Assembly: GCA_023662835.1 (NCBI GenBank)
Contig: JAMPII010000001.1
Coordinates: forward strand, 92,118 to 156,117
DNA: 64,000 nt
Source: Muribaculaceae bacterium
GTDB lineage: Bacteria; Bacteroidota; Bacteroidia; Bacteroidales; Muribaculaceae
Direction: 5' to 3'
This document shows, piece by piece, positions 24,541-34,222 of the stretch. Below the pieces are notes generated by a model. The model made no database searches. It saw nothing but the letters and a program-made list of their open reading frames with translations, and had not been told where the DNA came from. Position numbers and translations under genes: made by a program. Within the stretch, counting starts at the first letter, position 1. Each line of letters begins with the position of its first letter.

Positions 24541-24581
24541 CGGCCTTAGCGACTTCAGCGTCGCTGAGGCCGGTTTTTTTT
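24541..24581 (+). terminator. Rho-independent terminator of fba
   Basis: A GC-rich hairpin (CGGCCT-TAGCGAC with GTCGCT-AGGCCG arms) followed by eight T's, 27 bp past the fba stop. Confidence 0.9.
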
Positions 24582-24605
24582 AATCGAAAGTTGAATAATT
24601 TGTTG

Positions 24606-24613
24606 TATCTTTG
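24606..24613 (+). promoter_or_regulatory. -7 box of ychF
   Basis: TATCTTTG, 30 bp before the ychF ATG, right after the fba terminator. The -33 element is weak. Confidence 0.6.
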
Positions 24614-24642
24614 CTGTCGTTAAACAAAACCCCAATCATTAT

Positions 24643-25746
24643 ATGGCACTTCAATGCGGCATAGTGGGTTTGCCTAACGTTGGCAAATCAACTTTATTCA
24701 ATTGTCTATCAAATGCAAAAGCTCAGTCGGCCAACTTCCCTTTCTGTACAATCGAACCAAACGTAGGGGTGATTACAGTGCCCGATGAGCGTCTGAATAA
24801 ACTGGTGGAGATGTGCAACCCCAAATCGGTTGTGCCCGCCACAGTTGAGATTGTCGACATTGCCGGCCTGGTGAAGGGAGCAAGCAAGGGCGAAGGCCTT
24901 GGGAATAAATTTTTGGCAAATATTCGCGAGACCGACGCTATAATACACGTGCTTCGCTGTTTCGACGACGACAACATAACCCACGTCGACGGCTCGGTAA
25001 ATCCAGTGCGCGACAAAGAAATTATCGATTTCGAGCTGCAACTCAAGGACCTTGAAACAATAGAATCACGCATTGCCAAGGTTCAAAAGCAAGCGCAAAC
25101 CGGAGGCGACAAACAGGCCAAAGTGCTTTACGACGTGTTGTTGCGCTACAAAGAAGCGCTCGACCAAGGAAAAGCTGCCCGCACAGTTCAATTCGACAGC
25201 CCCGACGAACAACGTGCCGCCCACGACCTGTTCCTGCTCACAAATAAACCTGTACTATATGTTTGCAATGTCGACGATGCATCGGCTGCCAATGGCAACC
25301 ATTATGTTGAGGAGGTGCGCAAGGCTGTAGCAGCCGAAAATGCTCAGATTCTCATTGTTGCCGCACAAACCGAAGCCGACATTGCCGAACTCGACACCTG
25401 GGAAGAACGTCGCGAATTCCTTCAGGAAATAGGATTGGAAGAGTCGGGCGTCAGTCGCCTTATCCGCTCGGCCTACGCGTTGCTCAACCTGCAAACCTAC
25501 TTCACAGCCGGTGCCGACGAGGTTCGCGCCTGGACATTCATGCGCGGCACCAAAGCCCCTCAAGCCGCCGGTATCATCCACACCGATTTCGAGAAAGGAT
25601 TCATTCGCGCCGAGGTGATCAAGTACGACGACTACGTTCAGCTCGGTGGCGAAAATGGAGTTCGCGAGGCCGGCCGCCTTGGCATCGAAGGCAAAGAATA
25701 TGTTGTTCAGGACGGCGACATTATGCACTTCCGATTTAATGTTTAA
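24643..25746 (+). CDS. ychF: YchF/OLA1-family P-loop ATPase
   Basis: Universally conserved Obg-related NTPase that prefers ATP and associates with ribosomes. In other bacteria it is linked to oxidative-stress responses. 367 residues: the G1 motif GLPNVGKST at residues 9-17 and the G3-like DIAGLVKGASKGEGLGNKFL are present. The G4 position reads NVDD, not NKxD, in accordance with ATP specificity. A coiled-coil insert lies near 130-165, and the C-terminal TGS domain has GADEVRAWTFMRGTKAPQAAGIIHTDFEKGFIRAEV. It has its own promoter region between the fba terminator and its start. Confidence 0.96.
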   Translation: MALQCGIVGLPNVGKSTLFNCLSNAKAQSANFPFCTIEPNVGVITVPDERLNKLVEMCNPKSVVPATVEIVDIAGLVKGASKGEGLGNKFLANIRETDAIIHVLRCFDDDNITHVDGSVNPVRDKEIIDFELQLKDLETIESRIAKVQKQAQTGGDKQAKVLYDVLLRYKEALDQGKAARTVQFDSPDEQRAAHDLFLLTNKPVLYVCNVDDASAANGNHYVEEVRKAVAAENAQILIVAAQTEADIAELDTWEERREFLQEIGLEESGVSRLIRSAYALLNLQTYFTAGADEVRAWTFMRGTKAPQAAGIIHTDFEKGFIRAEVIKYDDYVQLGGENGVREAGRLGIEGKEYVVQDGDIMHFRFNV

Positions 25747-25768
25747 TACACTATAAAACGCTCATTTT

Positions 25769-27914
25769 ATGCTATTTACAAAAAAAAACTATCCTGTCGC
25801 TACTGCTGGCGACATGCGCTCTTTCGGCCTATAGCATCAATTTCTTTGAAACTGTAATGCGCCCTAAAACCATCAACCCCAAAGTGGCGGTCGCATGGCA
25901 GGATTTGCCTTTCAACGATTTTGGCAACTATTTTTTCGAAAACTTTTTCATCGATCTTGCCGATGAGGGACACACCACCGCGGACTTGCAACAGTTGATT
26001 ATCGGTGAGTTTTATAAAGACAGTTTCGGCGGCTCAGCGCAAAACGGAGGCTTCAACTGGGATAATAGAGGTCAGGGCAAATGGGATGGCGACTACTGGA
26101 ACCGCTACCAGCACATGATTGTATTAATCGACTATCTCTTGTCGGAATTAAACAACAGCCAAAGCCAGCACAGCCAGGAAGTAGGAGCCAATTGCGAGGC
26201 GCAATGCGACGAACTGCGAATTCTGCGCGCATTCTATTATCTGCAAATGGCAAAAATGTATGGCGACGTTCCAATTTGGGAAAAATATATCTCTAAATTC
26301 ATAGTTAGCGAACCTTCCGCCGACGAAGACCCTGCAAACCCGTCAAACAACATTTCGGCCGAATTCAGCTCATCGCTGCGCCGCGATAAAGCAGCCGACG
26401 TTCTGATGTATGCGGCAAACGAATGCAAGGAAGTTATTGAGAATGCACGTCTCCCCTGGCGCGACGAGGCCGTTGACAACAACCGCATGACTCTTGCCGT
26501 TGGTTGCGCCATCCTTTCACAGTCTTCGCTCTATGCCGCTTCGCCGCTATATTGCGACAACCGCTATCTATGGGACGATGCTTACTATAATTGCCGCTTC
26601 GCCTACGACGAGTTGCGCAAGCACGATTATCACCTTTATAATACATTGGCCGACAATGTAGCCTATCCGAACGCATATGCCGAATATTTCGCGTTAGACA
26701 GTTATAGTTGCACAACTCCTGAGGATAAAGAAACAATTTGGGGCAGTCCATTCAAGTACAGAGCCGGTGGGCTGTTTGTTATAAATGGGATTCCAATTGG
26801 TAATAATTTCCAAGCCGGCGCATGTCCTACGCAGGAGTTAATCGACGCTTACGACATGCTGGCAACTGGACTACCTATCTACGACCTTAATAAGCCTTAT
26901 TCCGATGAAAACCACCTGAATGTAAACTACAACACAGCATCGGGCTACGATCCGGCCAAGCCATATGTAGGCCGCGACCCGCGGTTTTATGCCAACACGG
27001 CCTATAATGGCTCGAAGGTAAATACAGGTGTCCGTAACCAAACAGTTGAAACTTATAATAATACGAACGAAAAATTTGGCGGGAATTCAGCAGGGAAAAA
27101 AGGCAACTGTGCCATCGACGAAACCAGCCGTACGTATACACGCACCGGATATTATAACCGAAAATTTCATCAATATAAAGAAAACCGCAGCACCGGATAT
27201 CAAGGGGGTACATGGCGATTGTTCCGCTTGGGCGAAATTTATCTGAATCTTGCCGAAGCTGCTATCGAATCGGGCAATTACGCTCAGGGCCTGCAGTATG
27301 TGAATCTGATTCGTCACCGCGCCGGATTCGCACCGGAGGTTGATGTAAAGGCAAACTCGATCGAGGAAGCGCGATTGCTGGTGCGTCACGAACGTCAGGT
27401 AGAACTCGCTTTCGAAGGCCACCGCTATTTCGACGAACGCCGATGGAAGAAAGCCGGCGACGAAATAACTGAGGACAAAATTAAAACAGGAATGTGGATA
27501 ACAACCGAAGCTTTTGGCCGCAATCCTGTTTACCACCGTTTTGTTATCGACCCCTACAAAACGGGCACTACATCGATGCACTATCAAGCTAAAACAATAT
27601 TCATGCCTTTGTGTGACACAACAATAGTTAATCTGGCAACAGCCAGCGGCACCGACTACGCCTACTGGCAGAACAAAGGCTACGGCTATCCTGAAAGTTC
27701 AGGCATCAGCAACGCGGAGGCCGACAACGACAACCTGCTGCCAGTGATTGTTGACGGATTGAATGTGTCGGTAGTAGGCAATCAGGCGTTCACTGTATTC
27801 AATCCGCAGGGTCAAAAAGTAGCCCTGTCGGCGGCTGGCAACCCCGTTGCTCTCCCCGCCAAAGGCTTATACATCATTGTAGCCAATGGCAAATCACGCA
27901 AACTATATTTATAG
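25769..27914 (+). pseudogene. Orphan SusD/RagB-like gene, signal peptide out of frame at an A9 tract
   Basis: The body (ATG at 25857, 685 residues) is SusD-like: DELRILRAFYYLQMAKMYGDVPI is the SusD TPR signature, and WRLFRLGEIYLNLAEAAIESGN plus RHERQVELAFEGHRYFDERRW are the C-terminal ones. Immediately upstream, in the same frame, lies a good signal peptide (KKTILSLLLATCALSAYS), but its only ATG (25769) is one base out of frame across nine A's at 25780-25788. With eight A's the protein would begin MLFTKKTILSLL. So the gene is either frameshifted, phase-variable, or mis-sequenced. The C-terminus (GLNVSVVGNQAFTVF...GLYIIVANGKSRKLYL) looks like a type IX sorting domain, unusual for SusD proteins, which are normally lipid-anchored. 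There is no SusC partner next to it. Confidence 0.75.
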
Positions 27915-27926
27915 GAACGAATCATT

Positions 27927-27970
27927 CGAAACAAAAGGCGGCTGCTGATTAGCGACCGCCTTTTGTTTCG
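27927..27970. terminator. Bidirectional terminator between the SusD-like gene and aqpZ
   Basis: A perfect 15-bp inverted repeat, CGAAACAAAAGGCGG and CCGCCTTTTGTTTCG, with a 14-base loop and TTTT after it. It lies between converging genes. Confidence 0.85.
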
Positions 27971-27988
27971 TTTTCGGTTAGGGACAGG

Positions 27989-28681
27989 TTATTCGGCAAC
28001 CTCACGATTGTAGTTAATAGCCAAACGGTATAGGACAACAGCCAGCGCCGCGCCTACAAGCGGACCCACAACCATGATCCAGAAGTCGCCCCATGCTTCG
28101 GGCGAGAACAGCGCGGGTCCGAAGCTACGTGCCGGGTTCACCGAACAGTTGTCAACCGGAATTCCGACAATATTAACCAAACCTAGAGCCAAACCGATAG
28201 CAAGACCCGAAAATTTTCCGAACCCTTTTTTCTCGTCGGTAGCCGCAAGAATAACAAAGAGGAAGAACATAGTAAGGAGCACCTCGGCCAACAGTGCCAT
28301 CGACGATGTTGCGCCCGGCTGCAAAACGTTGGTTGCCAAATTGTTTTCGCCGGTAACGCCTCCGAAATTGAAGCCACTTCCCATATTGGCAAACCAGAAC
28401 AGGAAAGCCGCGCCAACTGCCGCGCCCGCCAGCTGTGCTACAACATATCCGCAGAAGTCCTTACACGACATTTTCCCGGACAGCAACATTGCAAACGAAA
28501 CAGCCGGATTAACATGGCATCCCGACACATTCCCTATCGCATAGCACAAGCAGATGAGAACCAGACCAAAACATAGGCCTATACCCAAACCGCCAATCGA
28601 CGGACCGGCAAGAACCGCACTGCCGCACGCCAGAAGAACCAAAAACATTGTGCCAAAAAACTCAGCCAGATACTTTTTCAT
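27989..28681 (-). CDS. aqpZ: Aquaporin Z-like MIP channel
   Basis: Inner-membrane water channel of the major intrinsic protein family. 230 residues with six membrane helices and the two half-helix pore motifs NPA (residues 58-60, HVNPAVSF) and NPAR (182-185, SVNPARSFGPAL). A cysteine precedes the first motif (GCHVNPA), and the second NPA is followed by Arg, as in water-selective AqpZ. Glycerol transport cannot be excluded from sequence alone, but residues resemble the AqpZ branch. A single gene, convergent with the SusD-like gene. Confidence 0.93.
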   Translation of the reverse strand: MKKYLAEFFGTMFLVLLACGSAVLAGPSIGGLGIGLCFGLVLICLCYAIGNVSGCHVNPAVSFAMLLSGKMSCKDFCGYVVAQLAGAAVGAAFLFWFANMGSGFNFGGVTGENNLATNVLQPGATSSMALLAEVLLTMFFLFVILAATDEKKGFGKFSGLAIGLALGLVNIVGIPVDNCSVNPARSFGPALFSPEAWGDFWIMVVGPLVGAALAVVLYRLAINYNREVAE

Positions 28682-28806
28682 TTCTAATCGTATTTTTGTT
28701 AATAATCATTTACATAGTATAACAATTACCAACAAAAAAAGTTGCAGCAAACGTCGGCCGGCTCCAAAATCGTCTCATGGAAACCAACATTTAAGGAAAA
28801 ATGTTG

Positions 28807-28814
28807 TATTTTTG
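28807..28814 (+). promoter_or_regulatory. -7 box ahead of the Ig-like lipoprotein gene
   Basis: TATTTTTG, only 5 bp before the ATG at 28820. If used, the transcript would be nearly leaderless or translation would begin at the internal ATG at 28865. No clear -33 element. Confidence 0.4.
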
Positions 28815-28819
28815 CATAA

Positions 28820-30910
28820 ATGTTAAGAACCGGACCAAATAACAATGGCAACGGGCTGAGATTGATGTTTGTAGCAATCGCTTCAGCTCTGCTTGCCGCC
28901 TGTGCGTCGATAGGCCGACCCTCAGGCGGCGAATACGATTATACGCCTCCTGTTTTCCTGGGTTCTAACCCTGCTGTGGGCAAACGCAACTTCGAGGGAA
29001 ACAAAATCGAACTCATGTTCGACGAAAATGTGCAGGTGAAGGACGTGATGAACAAAGTGGTTGTTTCGCCCGCCCAGCAATTTATTCCTCAAATAACAGC
29101 CAACGGACGCAAAATCACTGTCAATCTCCGCGACAGCATTATTCCCAACACAACTTATACGATCGACTTTTCCGATGCCGTGAGCGACCTGAACGAGGAT
29201 AACGTTCTCGACGGACTGTCGCTGAGCTTCTCTACAGGCAACGAAATCGACTCACTCCAAATTTCAGGAATGGTGTTCGAAGCCCGCAATCTGGAACCGG
29301 CAATGAATATGATTGTCGGCGTTTACTCAAATCTCGACGATTCGGCGGTGAGAACGCTTAAACTTGAACGCATCGCCAAAACCAACCAGAAAGGTGAGTT
29401 CACAATACGCGGCCTCAAGCCCGGCGAATACCGAATATATGCCATTAACGATCTGAACCGCGACTACCATTGGGATCGGTCGGAGGATGTAGCTTTCTAC
29501 GACTTTACAATTGTGCCATCAGCTTCTGCATCGGAGACAACCGACACTCTAAAATCCGCTACAGGCGAGGACTCCATTGTTACCCGCGGCATTACTCAGT
29601 ACCTCCCAAACGACATCCTGCTCACATGGTTCAACGAAGGCTACAAGCCACAATACATCGATAAATACGACCGCAACGACCAGCGCCGCATAAACCTCAC
29701 ATTAGCTGCACCATCCGATTCGCTCCCTACCTTGACTATCGTAGGCGGACCGAACGACGGTGCCACCGACAGCCAATGGGCCAAGTTGAGCCGTAACCTG
29801 ACCGGCGACTCCCTCGAATACTTCATCGCCGATTCGTTGGTTCTTGCCCAGGACACGCTGCGTATCGCCGTTCACAACCTGCGCACCGACACCCTCAACC
29901 AACTGTCGTGGTTCGACGACACGTTGCGCTTTATTTACAAGCGCCCCAAGGTTGACAAAAAACAGATTGAACGCGAAATAAAAGCCGAGCGCGAGCGCCT
30001 CCGCTCAATAGGTGCCGACACAGTCGATTCTATCGTGCTGCCACCAAAAATCCAGTTTCTATCGCTCAACTTCGTCGGTAGCGGCACCCAGGATGTGAAC
30101 AAACCAATTTACCTGACCACACAACAGCCCTTGGCATCGATCGACTCAGCCGGACTGCACTTCGAAATCATGCGCGACTCCGTGTGGGACACTATCCCTA
30201 TGCCGGCTATACGGCTGACCGACTCATTCAATCTCAAATCGTACAAAATTGACTACCCGTGGGAACCCGGAGCAAAATATCGCATGACAATCGACTCGGC
30301 TGCCGTGAAAGGTATGTATGGCGAATGGAACACCAAGCTGCAGCAGGATATCAAGGTGCGCGAACTGTCGGACTATTCCGTGTTGTATTTCAATATCGAA
30401 GGCTTGCCCGACTCAACCGAAGCCGTCGTGGAACTGCTCGACAGCAAAGATGCTGTGAGGGACACCGCCCGCGTGGTTGGCAACATTGCTGAATTCCAGT
30501 TCCTGCAGCCGGGAACATACTATGCCCGCCTGTTCATCGACAAAAACCGCAACGGAAAGTACGACACCGGAATTCTCGACTCAATACAGCCCGAAGAGGT
30601 GTACTACTACCCCAAGAAACTGTCGCTGAAAAAGAACTGGGATGTTGAGCAGGCCTGGAATATCTACGAACTGGCTATCGACAAGCAAAAGCCTAAGGAA
30701 CTTATTCAAAATAAACCCAAGGACAACAAGAAACGCCGTCGCAACCCCGACGGCACCTACGTGCGCGACGATAAGGACAACGAAAACTACGACGACGAGG
30801 ATGAGGAAGAAATGATGAACCGCTTCGGTAACAACTTCTTTGGCCCCGGCAACGCCAACGGAACCCGAAATATCGGCAATTATAATAACTACAACAACTT
30901 CCGACGTTAA
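28820..30910 (+). CDS. Large lipoprotein with Ig-like (Big_5-type) N-terminal domain
   Basis: 696 residues with a lipobox (LLAAC) about 30 residues in. After it comes a bacterial Ig-like domain (about 45-135; PPVFLGSNPAVGKRNF...IELMFDENVQV...TTYTIDFSDAV) and then a carboxypeptidase-regulatory-type beta-sandwich (GEFTIRGLKPGEYRIYAINDLNRDY). The last 60 residues are a charged, Asn/Gly-rich low-complexity tail (NNFFGPGNANGTRN). I recall this as a conserved Bacteroidales envelope protein of unknown function. The start is uncertain (28820 or 28865) because a -7 box lies 5 bp upstream. It is followed 14 bp later by the DUF3822 gene, the first of a conserved run of short genes. Confidence 0.8.
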   Translation: MLRTGPNNNGNGLRLMFVAIASALLAACASIGRPSGGEYDYTPPVFLGSNPAVGKRNFEGNKIELMFDENVQVKDVMNKVVVSPAQQFIPQITANGRKITVNLRDSIIPNTTYTIDFSDAVSDLNEDNVLDGLSLSFSTGNEIDSLQISGMVFEARNLEPAMNMIVGVYSNLDDSAVRTLKLERIAKTNQKGEFTIRGLKPGEYRIYAINDLNRDYHWDRSEDVAFYDFTIVPSASASETTDTLKSATGEDSIVTRGITQYLPNDILLTWFNEGYKPQYIDKYDRNDQRRINLTLAAPSDSLPTLTIVGGPNDGATDSQWAKLSRNLTGDSLEYFIADSLVLAQDTLRIAVHNLRTDTLNQLSWFDDTLRFIYKRPKVDKKQIEREIKAERERLRSIGADTVDSIVLPPKIQFLSLNFVGSGTQDVNKPIYLTTQQPLASIDSAGLHFEIMRDSVWDTIPMPAIRLTDSFNLKSYKIDYPWEPGAKYRMTIDSAAVKGMYGEWNTKLQQDIKVRELSDYSVLYFNIEGLPDSTEAVVELLDSKDAVRDTARVVGNIAEFQFLQPGTYYARLFIDKNRNGKYDTGILDSIQPEEVYYYPKKLSLKKNWDVEQAWNIYELAIDKQKPKELIQNKPKDNKKRRRNPDGTYVRDDKDNENYDDEDEEEMMNRFGNNFFGPGNANGTRNIGNYNNYNNFRR

Positions 30911-30924
30911 CAACCACAACAACT

Positions 30925-31785
30925 ATGGGCGATTGCATAATAGATAACTCCATGGTGCCGCACCCGCGCCAATGCCGTCTGGCAATCGGTATCGACAAAG
31001 ATAGCATGTCGGTAGTGATTGCCGATTCGCTTCAGGAGTCCGGAAGCCGATTGTTGTGCCGTAACATCGCGCTACAGTTCGACGTGCATACCGCCGCCGA
31101 CAAATTGCCCTCGGTAGCCGCCATCGAAAACGCTGTTTACGACAATCCGGTACTGCTCTCCGACTTCGACAAGATAACCGTCAGCATCGACTCCGGACTA
31201 TGGGCAATCGTTCCCTTGGCTACAATCAACGCCGACATGGACGAGGCCATTGCCATAGCGTCGCTGCCCCAGGAAAAAACCTTGCAGACAACATCCCTAC
31301 GCTGCCCGATTGAAGGAACCGACACCGTGCTGGTGTCGCTCATACCAACCGAAATAGCCGATTTTTTACGGCGAACTTTCAACAATCCGGCAATATGCCA
31401 CCCGCTGCAGCTACTGTCGGCCCATTTTCTGCGCACGGCACGCCTCAACGGCGCTCCAACCGTGCACGCCCATTTCCGCACTCCCCGCACAATGGATATT
31501 ATGATTATCTACGGCACCCGCTTGATGTTGGCCAACACCTTCACCTATCACAACCCGATGGATGCCGTATATTATATATTGGCCGCGGCGACAACCCTCG
31601 GGCTGACGCCGGCCGAAATAGAGTTGCGACTGTCGGGCGAGCCATCGTCGCGCAGCGAACTAACACCGTTAATCTCCGAACATATCCCATCGGTGATGGC
31701 CGCAACCTTTCCGGCCGCACTGCTCCGCGAAGGCCCCCGCGCCCTTAACGCACCGTTGGAACTAACCACCTTAGAAGTCGTCTAA
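30925..31785 (+). CDS. DUF3822 family protein
   Basis: A 286-residue soluble protein matching the DUF3822 pattern of Bacteroidetes: RLAIGIDKDSMSVVI near the N-terminus, then repeated actin-fold-like strands, with LLSDFDKITVSI and HAHFRTPRTMDIMIIYGTRLMLANTFTYHN, then YYILAAATTLGL near the C-terminus. The family sits next to rsmD in many genomes, as here (15 bp upstream). The fold may be related to the actin/ASKHA type, by inference; function is unknown. Confidence 0.85.
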   Translation: MGDCIIDNSMVPHPRQCRLAIGIDKDSMSVVIADSLQESGSRLLCRNIALQFDVHTAADKLPSVAAIENAVYDNPVLLSDFDKITVSIDSGLWAIVPLATINADMDEAIAIASLPQEKTLQTTSLRCPIEGTDTVLVSLIPTEIADFLRRTFNNPAICHPLQLLSAHFLRTARLNGAPTVHAHFRTPRTMDIMIIYGTRLMLANTFTYHNPMDAVYYILAAATTLGLTPAEIELRLSGEPSSRSELTPLISEHIPSVMAATFPAALLREGPRALNAPLELTTLEVV

Positions 31786-31800
31786 AAATAATCGTTCAAA

Positions 31801-32373
31801 ATGCGCATAATCCGAGGAAAATATGGAAGACGCCGTTTTAATGTGCCAACCAACATTACCGCCCGTCCGACTACCGATTTCGCACGCGAAAACATTTTCA
31901 ATGTAATTGAAAATCTGGTTGATATGGAAGGCGCCGATGCACTCGACCTTTTTGCCGGCACCGGTGCTGTCAGTTTCGAATTCCTGTCGAGAGAATGCGC
32001 GTCGGTGACCGCTGTCGAGAAGGCTGCTACGCAATGGAGGTTCATAAAAGAAGTTGCCCAACAGCTCAACACAACTAATCTGAACCTTATCAGAGGTGAT
32101 GTCTTCCGGTTTATAGCAACATGCACCAAAACATTCGACATAATTTTTGCCGACCCTCCCTACACATTGCCCAATTTCGGCGAGATTCCGGGGCTGATTC
32201 TCAACTCAAAAATGCTCAAACCCGGAACGTTGGTGATAGTTGAGCATTCTAAAGCCTACGATTTCTCCGATTTGCCCGGATTTTTCGAGCGCCGCGTTTA
32301 CGGAAGCGTAAATTTCAGTTTGTTCCGCCTAGGTCAGCCATCCGTCGACAACGAGACTGGAAATGAACTTTAA
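31801..32373 (+). CDS. rsmD: 16S rRNA (guanine(966)-N2)-methyltransferase RsmD
   Basis: SAM-dependent methyltransferase that modifies G966 of 16S rRNA in the small subunit. 190 residues. MRIIRGKYGRRRFNVP, then RPTTDFARENIFNVI are the family N-terminus. The SAM-binding motif I is LDLFAGTGAVSFEFLSR and the catalytic motif IV is FADPPYTLP. The next gene's start frame overlaps its end, but the conserved start of that gene lies 46 bp downstream. Confidence 0.94.
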   Translation: MRIIRGKYGRRRFNVPTNITARPTTDFARENIFNVIENLVDMEGADALDLFAGTGAVSFEFLSRECASVTAVEKAATQWRFIKEVAQQLNTTNLNLIRGDVFRFIATCTKTFDIIFADPPYTLPNFGEIPGLILNSKMLKPGTLVIVEHSKAYDFSDLPGFFERRVYGSVNFSLFRLGQPSVDNETGNEL

Positions 32374-32419
32374 TCGACCCCAATGCATTTTAACTAGATA
32401 TCAACCAAAATTCAAAGAT

Positions 32420-32983
32420 ATGGCAAAATCATACATATTTCTGGCCGACGGATTCGAAGAAATCGAAGCCTTGGCCACAGCCGACATAATGCGTCGCGCA
32501 CAAATGGATGTGGCAACCGTGGCCATAACCGACAAAAAAGAGGTTAAAGGCGCAAACGGAATAACCGTAGTTGCCGACATTTCGATCAACCAGATCACCC
32601 CTGACGAAGCCGAGCAGGCCGAGTGGCTCATAGCTCCCGGCGGAATGCCCGGTGCAACAAATCTGGCCGCATGCGGCAAATTGAACGACATGCTCATTAA
32701 CCAATGGCGCGGCGGGCGGAAAATAGCCTCGATATGTGCCTCACCTGCCGTAGTTCTGGCTCCGCTTGGCATTCTGCAAGGCCTGGAAGCCACCTGCTAT
32801 CCATCGTTCGAGCAGGCACTTCAGAAAGGTGGAGCAACCTATGTCCCCGAACGTGTAGTTATCGCGGGCAACATAATCACCTCAAACGGGCCAAGCTCGG
32901 CACTGGCTTTCGGCTATGCCATAGTGGCTGCAACCTTAGGCAACGACGTAGCCTCGTCAATTGCGTCGGCTATGCTCGTATGA
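32420..32983 (+). CDS. DJ-1/PfpI-family protein (DJ-1 type)
   Basis: 187 residues from the ATG at 32420, where the family start KSYIFLADGFEEIEALA occurs. The nucleophile elbow carries Cys106 in ASICASPAVVLAPLG, with the same numbering as human DJ-1, and a Glu near position 15 that would sit beside it. DJ-1 proteins act on glyoxals or serve as redox-sensitive chaperones; which applies here is not known. The stop overlaps the start of the following gene (ATGA), suggesting translational coupling. Confidence 0.9.
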   Translation: MAKSYIFLADGFEEIEALATADIMRRAQMDVATVAITDKKEVKGANGITVVADISINQITPDEAEQAEWLIAPGGMPGATNLAACGKLNDMLINQWRGGRKIASICASPAVVLAPLGILQGLEATCYPSFEQALQKGGATYVPERVVIAGNIITSNGPSSALAFGYAIVAATLGNDVASSIASAMLV

Positions 32984-33330
32984 CAACAACAAGCAACGAC
33001 ATAACCATCCGGCAGGCCCAACACGAAATCGATGGCTGGATCAAGACAATAGGCGTACGCTACTTCTCGCCGCTGACAAACATGGCCATTCTGACCGAGG
33101 AGGTAGGCGAGGTAGCGCGCATCATGGCCCGGAGCTACGGCGACCAGTCGTTCAAACCAAACGAAAACGGCAATGCCCTGGCCGACGAACTGGCCGATGT
33201 TATGTGGGTGGTAATGGCTATCGCCAACCAAACAGGCATCGACCTTACCGACGCTTTCCACAAAAATCTGGCCAAGAAAACCGCACGCGATGCCGACCGA
33301 CACATCCAAAATAAGAAGTTATTCACATAA
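32980..33330 (+). CDS. MazG-like nucleotide pyrophosphohydrolase
   Basis: 116 residues from the ATG at 32980, which overlaps the stop of the DJ-1 gene. The MazG/all-alpha NTP-PPase pattern is visible: NMAILTEEVGEVARIM (E-E-x-x-E helix) and the second metal-binding ADELADVMWVVMAIAN (E...D). Such enzymes hydrolyse nucleoside triphosphates to monophosphates and pyrophosphate to clear non-canonical nucleotides. Substrate is unknown. The earlier upstream frame is an out-of-frame extension into the DJ-1 gene. Confidence 0.9.
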   Translation: MTTTSNDITIRQAQHEIDGWIKTIGVRYFSPLTNMAILTEEVGEVARIMARSYGDQSFKPNENGNALADELADVMWVVMAIANQTGIDLTDAFHKNLAKKTARDADRHIQNKKLFT

Positions 33331-33340
33331 TACATTTATT

Positions 33341-34222
33341 ATGAGCGATAAATATCACGACACCGTATCGTCGTCAAAAGTCACTATCGACGATACCGCT
33401 GTTGCTGCTGCAGTGGAAAAAATATGCGAACATACAGCAGAGAACGCAAATACAGATGTTTACAAAACACTACTTTCGTGCATCGACCTGACCACGCTTT
33501 CATCGTCTGATTCGCCCCAATCGGTTTCCGATTTCGTTGAGCGCGTAAATGCCTTCGACAACGAGCACCCCGACCTGCCGAACGTAGCGGCAATTTGCGT
33601 TTATCCCAATTTTGCACCTGTTGTGCGCACAGTTCTCGATGTTAGCGACGTACGTGTAGCCTGCGTGTCGGGCGCATTCCCCTCGTCGCAGTCGTTTCTC
33701 GAAGTAAAAATTGCCGAAACAGCTATGGCCATCGCCGGTGGCGCCGACGAAATCGACATAGTGCTCAATGTAGGCAACTATCTCGACGGCGATTGGGAAG
33801 AAGTTTGCGACGAAATTTCGGAACAAAAAGCAACTTGCCGCGACGCTCATCTGAAAGTGATTCTGGAAACCGGCCTGCTGAAAACGGCCGAAAACATCCG
33901 CAACGCATCGGTCTTGGCAATGTACTCCGGCGCCGATTTCATAAAAACCTCAACTGGCAAAATCTACGACGGAGCTTCACTTGAGGCTGCCTACGTAATG
34001 TGCCAGTGCATAAAAGAGTACTACGAAAAAACCGGTAACCGTGTCGGTTTCAAAGCCGCCGGCGGCATCTCAACAACAGCCGATGCCGTTAAATACTACA
34101 CGGTTGTAAAAGAAGTGCTAGGCGAAGAATGGCTCAACAACGGCCTTTTCCGTATCGGCGCAAGCCGCCTGGCCAACGTGCTGCTGTCCGATATTATTGG
34201 TCAACCTACTAAAGCATTCTGA
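33341..34222 (+). CDS. deoC: Deoxyribose-phosphate aldolase
   Basis: Splits 2-deoxyribose-5-phosphate into acetaldehyde and glyceraldehyde-3-phosphate in deoxynucleoside catabolism. 293 residues from the ATG at 33341. SCIDLTTLSSSD, AICVYPNFAP, DEIDIVLNVG and KVILETGLL are family segments. The Schiff-base lysine is K202 in FIKTSTGK. It is longer than E. coli DeoC by about 35 residues at the N-terminus. The gene ends at TGATG with the next gene, a 1-base overlap. Confidence 0.95.
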   Translation: MSDKYHDTVSSSKVTIDDTAVAAAVEKICEHTAENANTDVYKTLLSCIDLTTLSSSDSPQSVSDFVERVNAFDNEHPDLPNVAAICVYPNFAPVVRTVLDVSDVRVACVSGAFPSSQSFLEVKIAETAMAIAGGADEIDIVLNVGNYLDGDWEEVCDEISEQKATCRDAHLKVILETGLLKTAENIRNASVLAMYSGADFIKTSTGKIYDGASLEAAYVMCQCIKEYYEKTGNRVGFKAAGGISTTADAVKYYTVVKEVLGEEWLNNGLFRIGASRLANVLLSDIIGQPTKAF

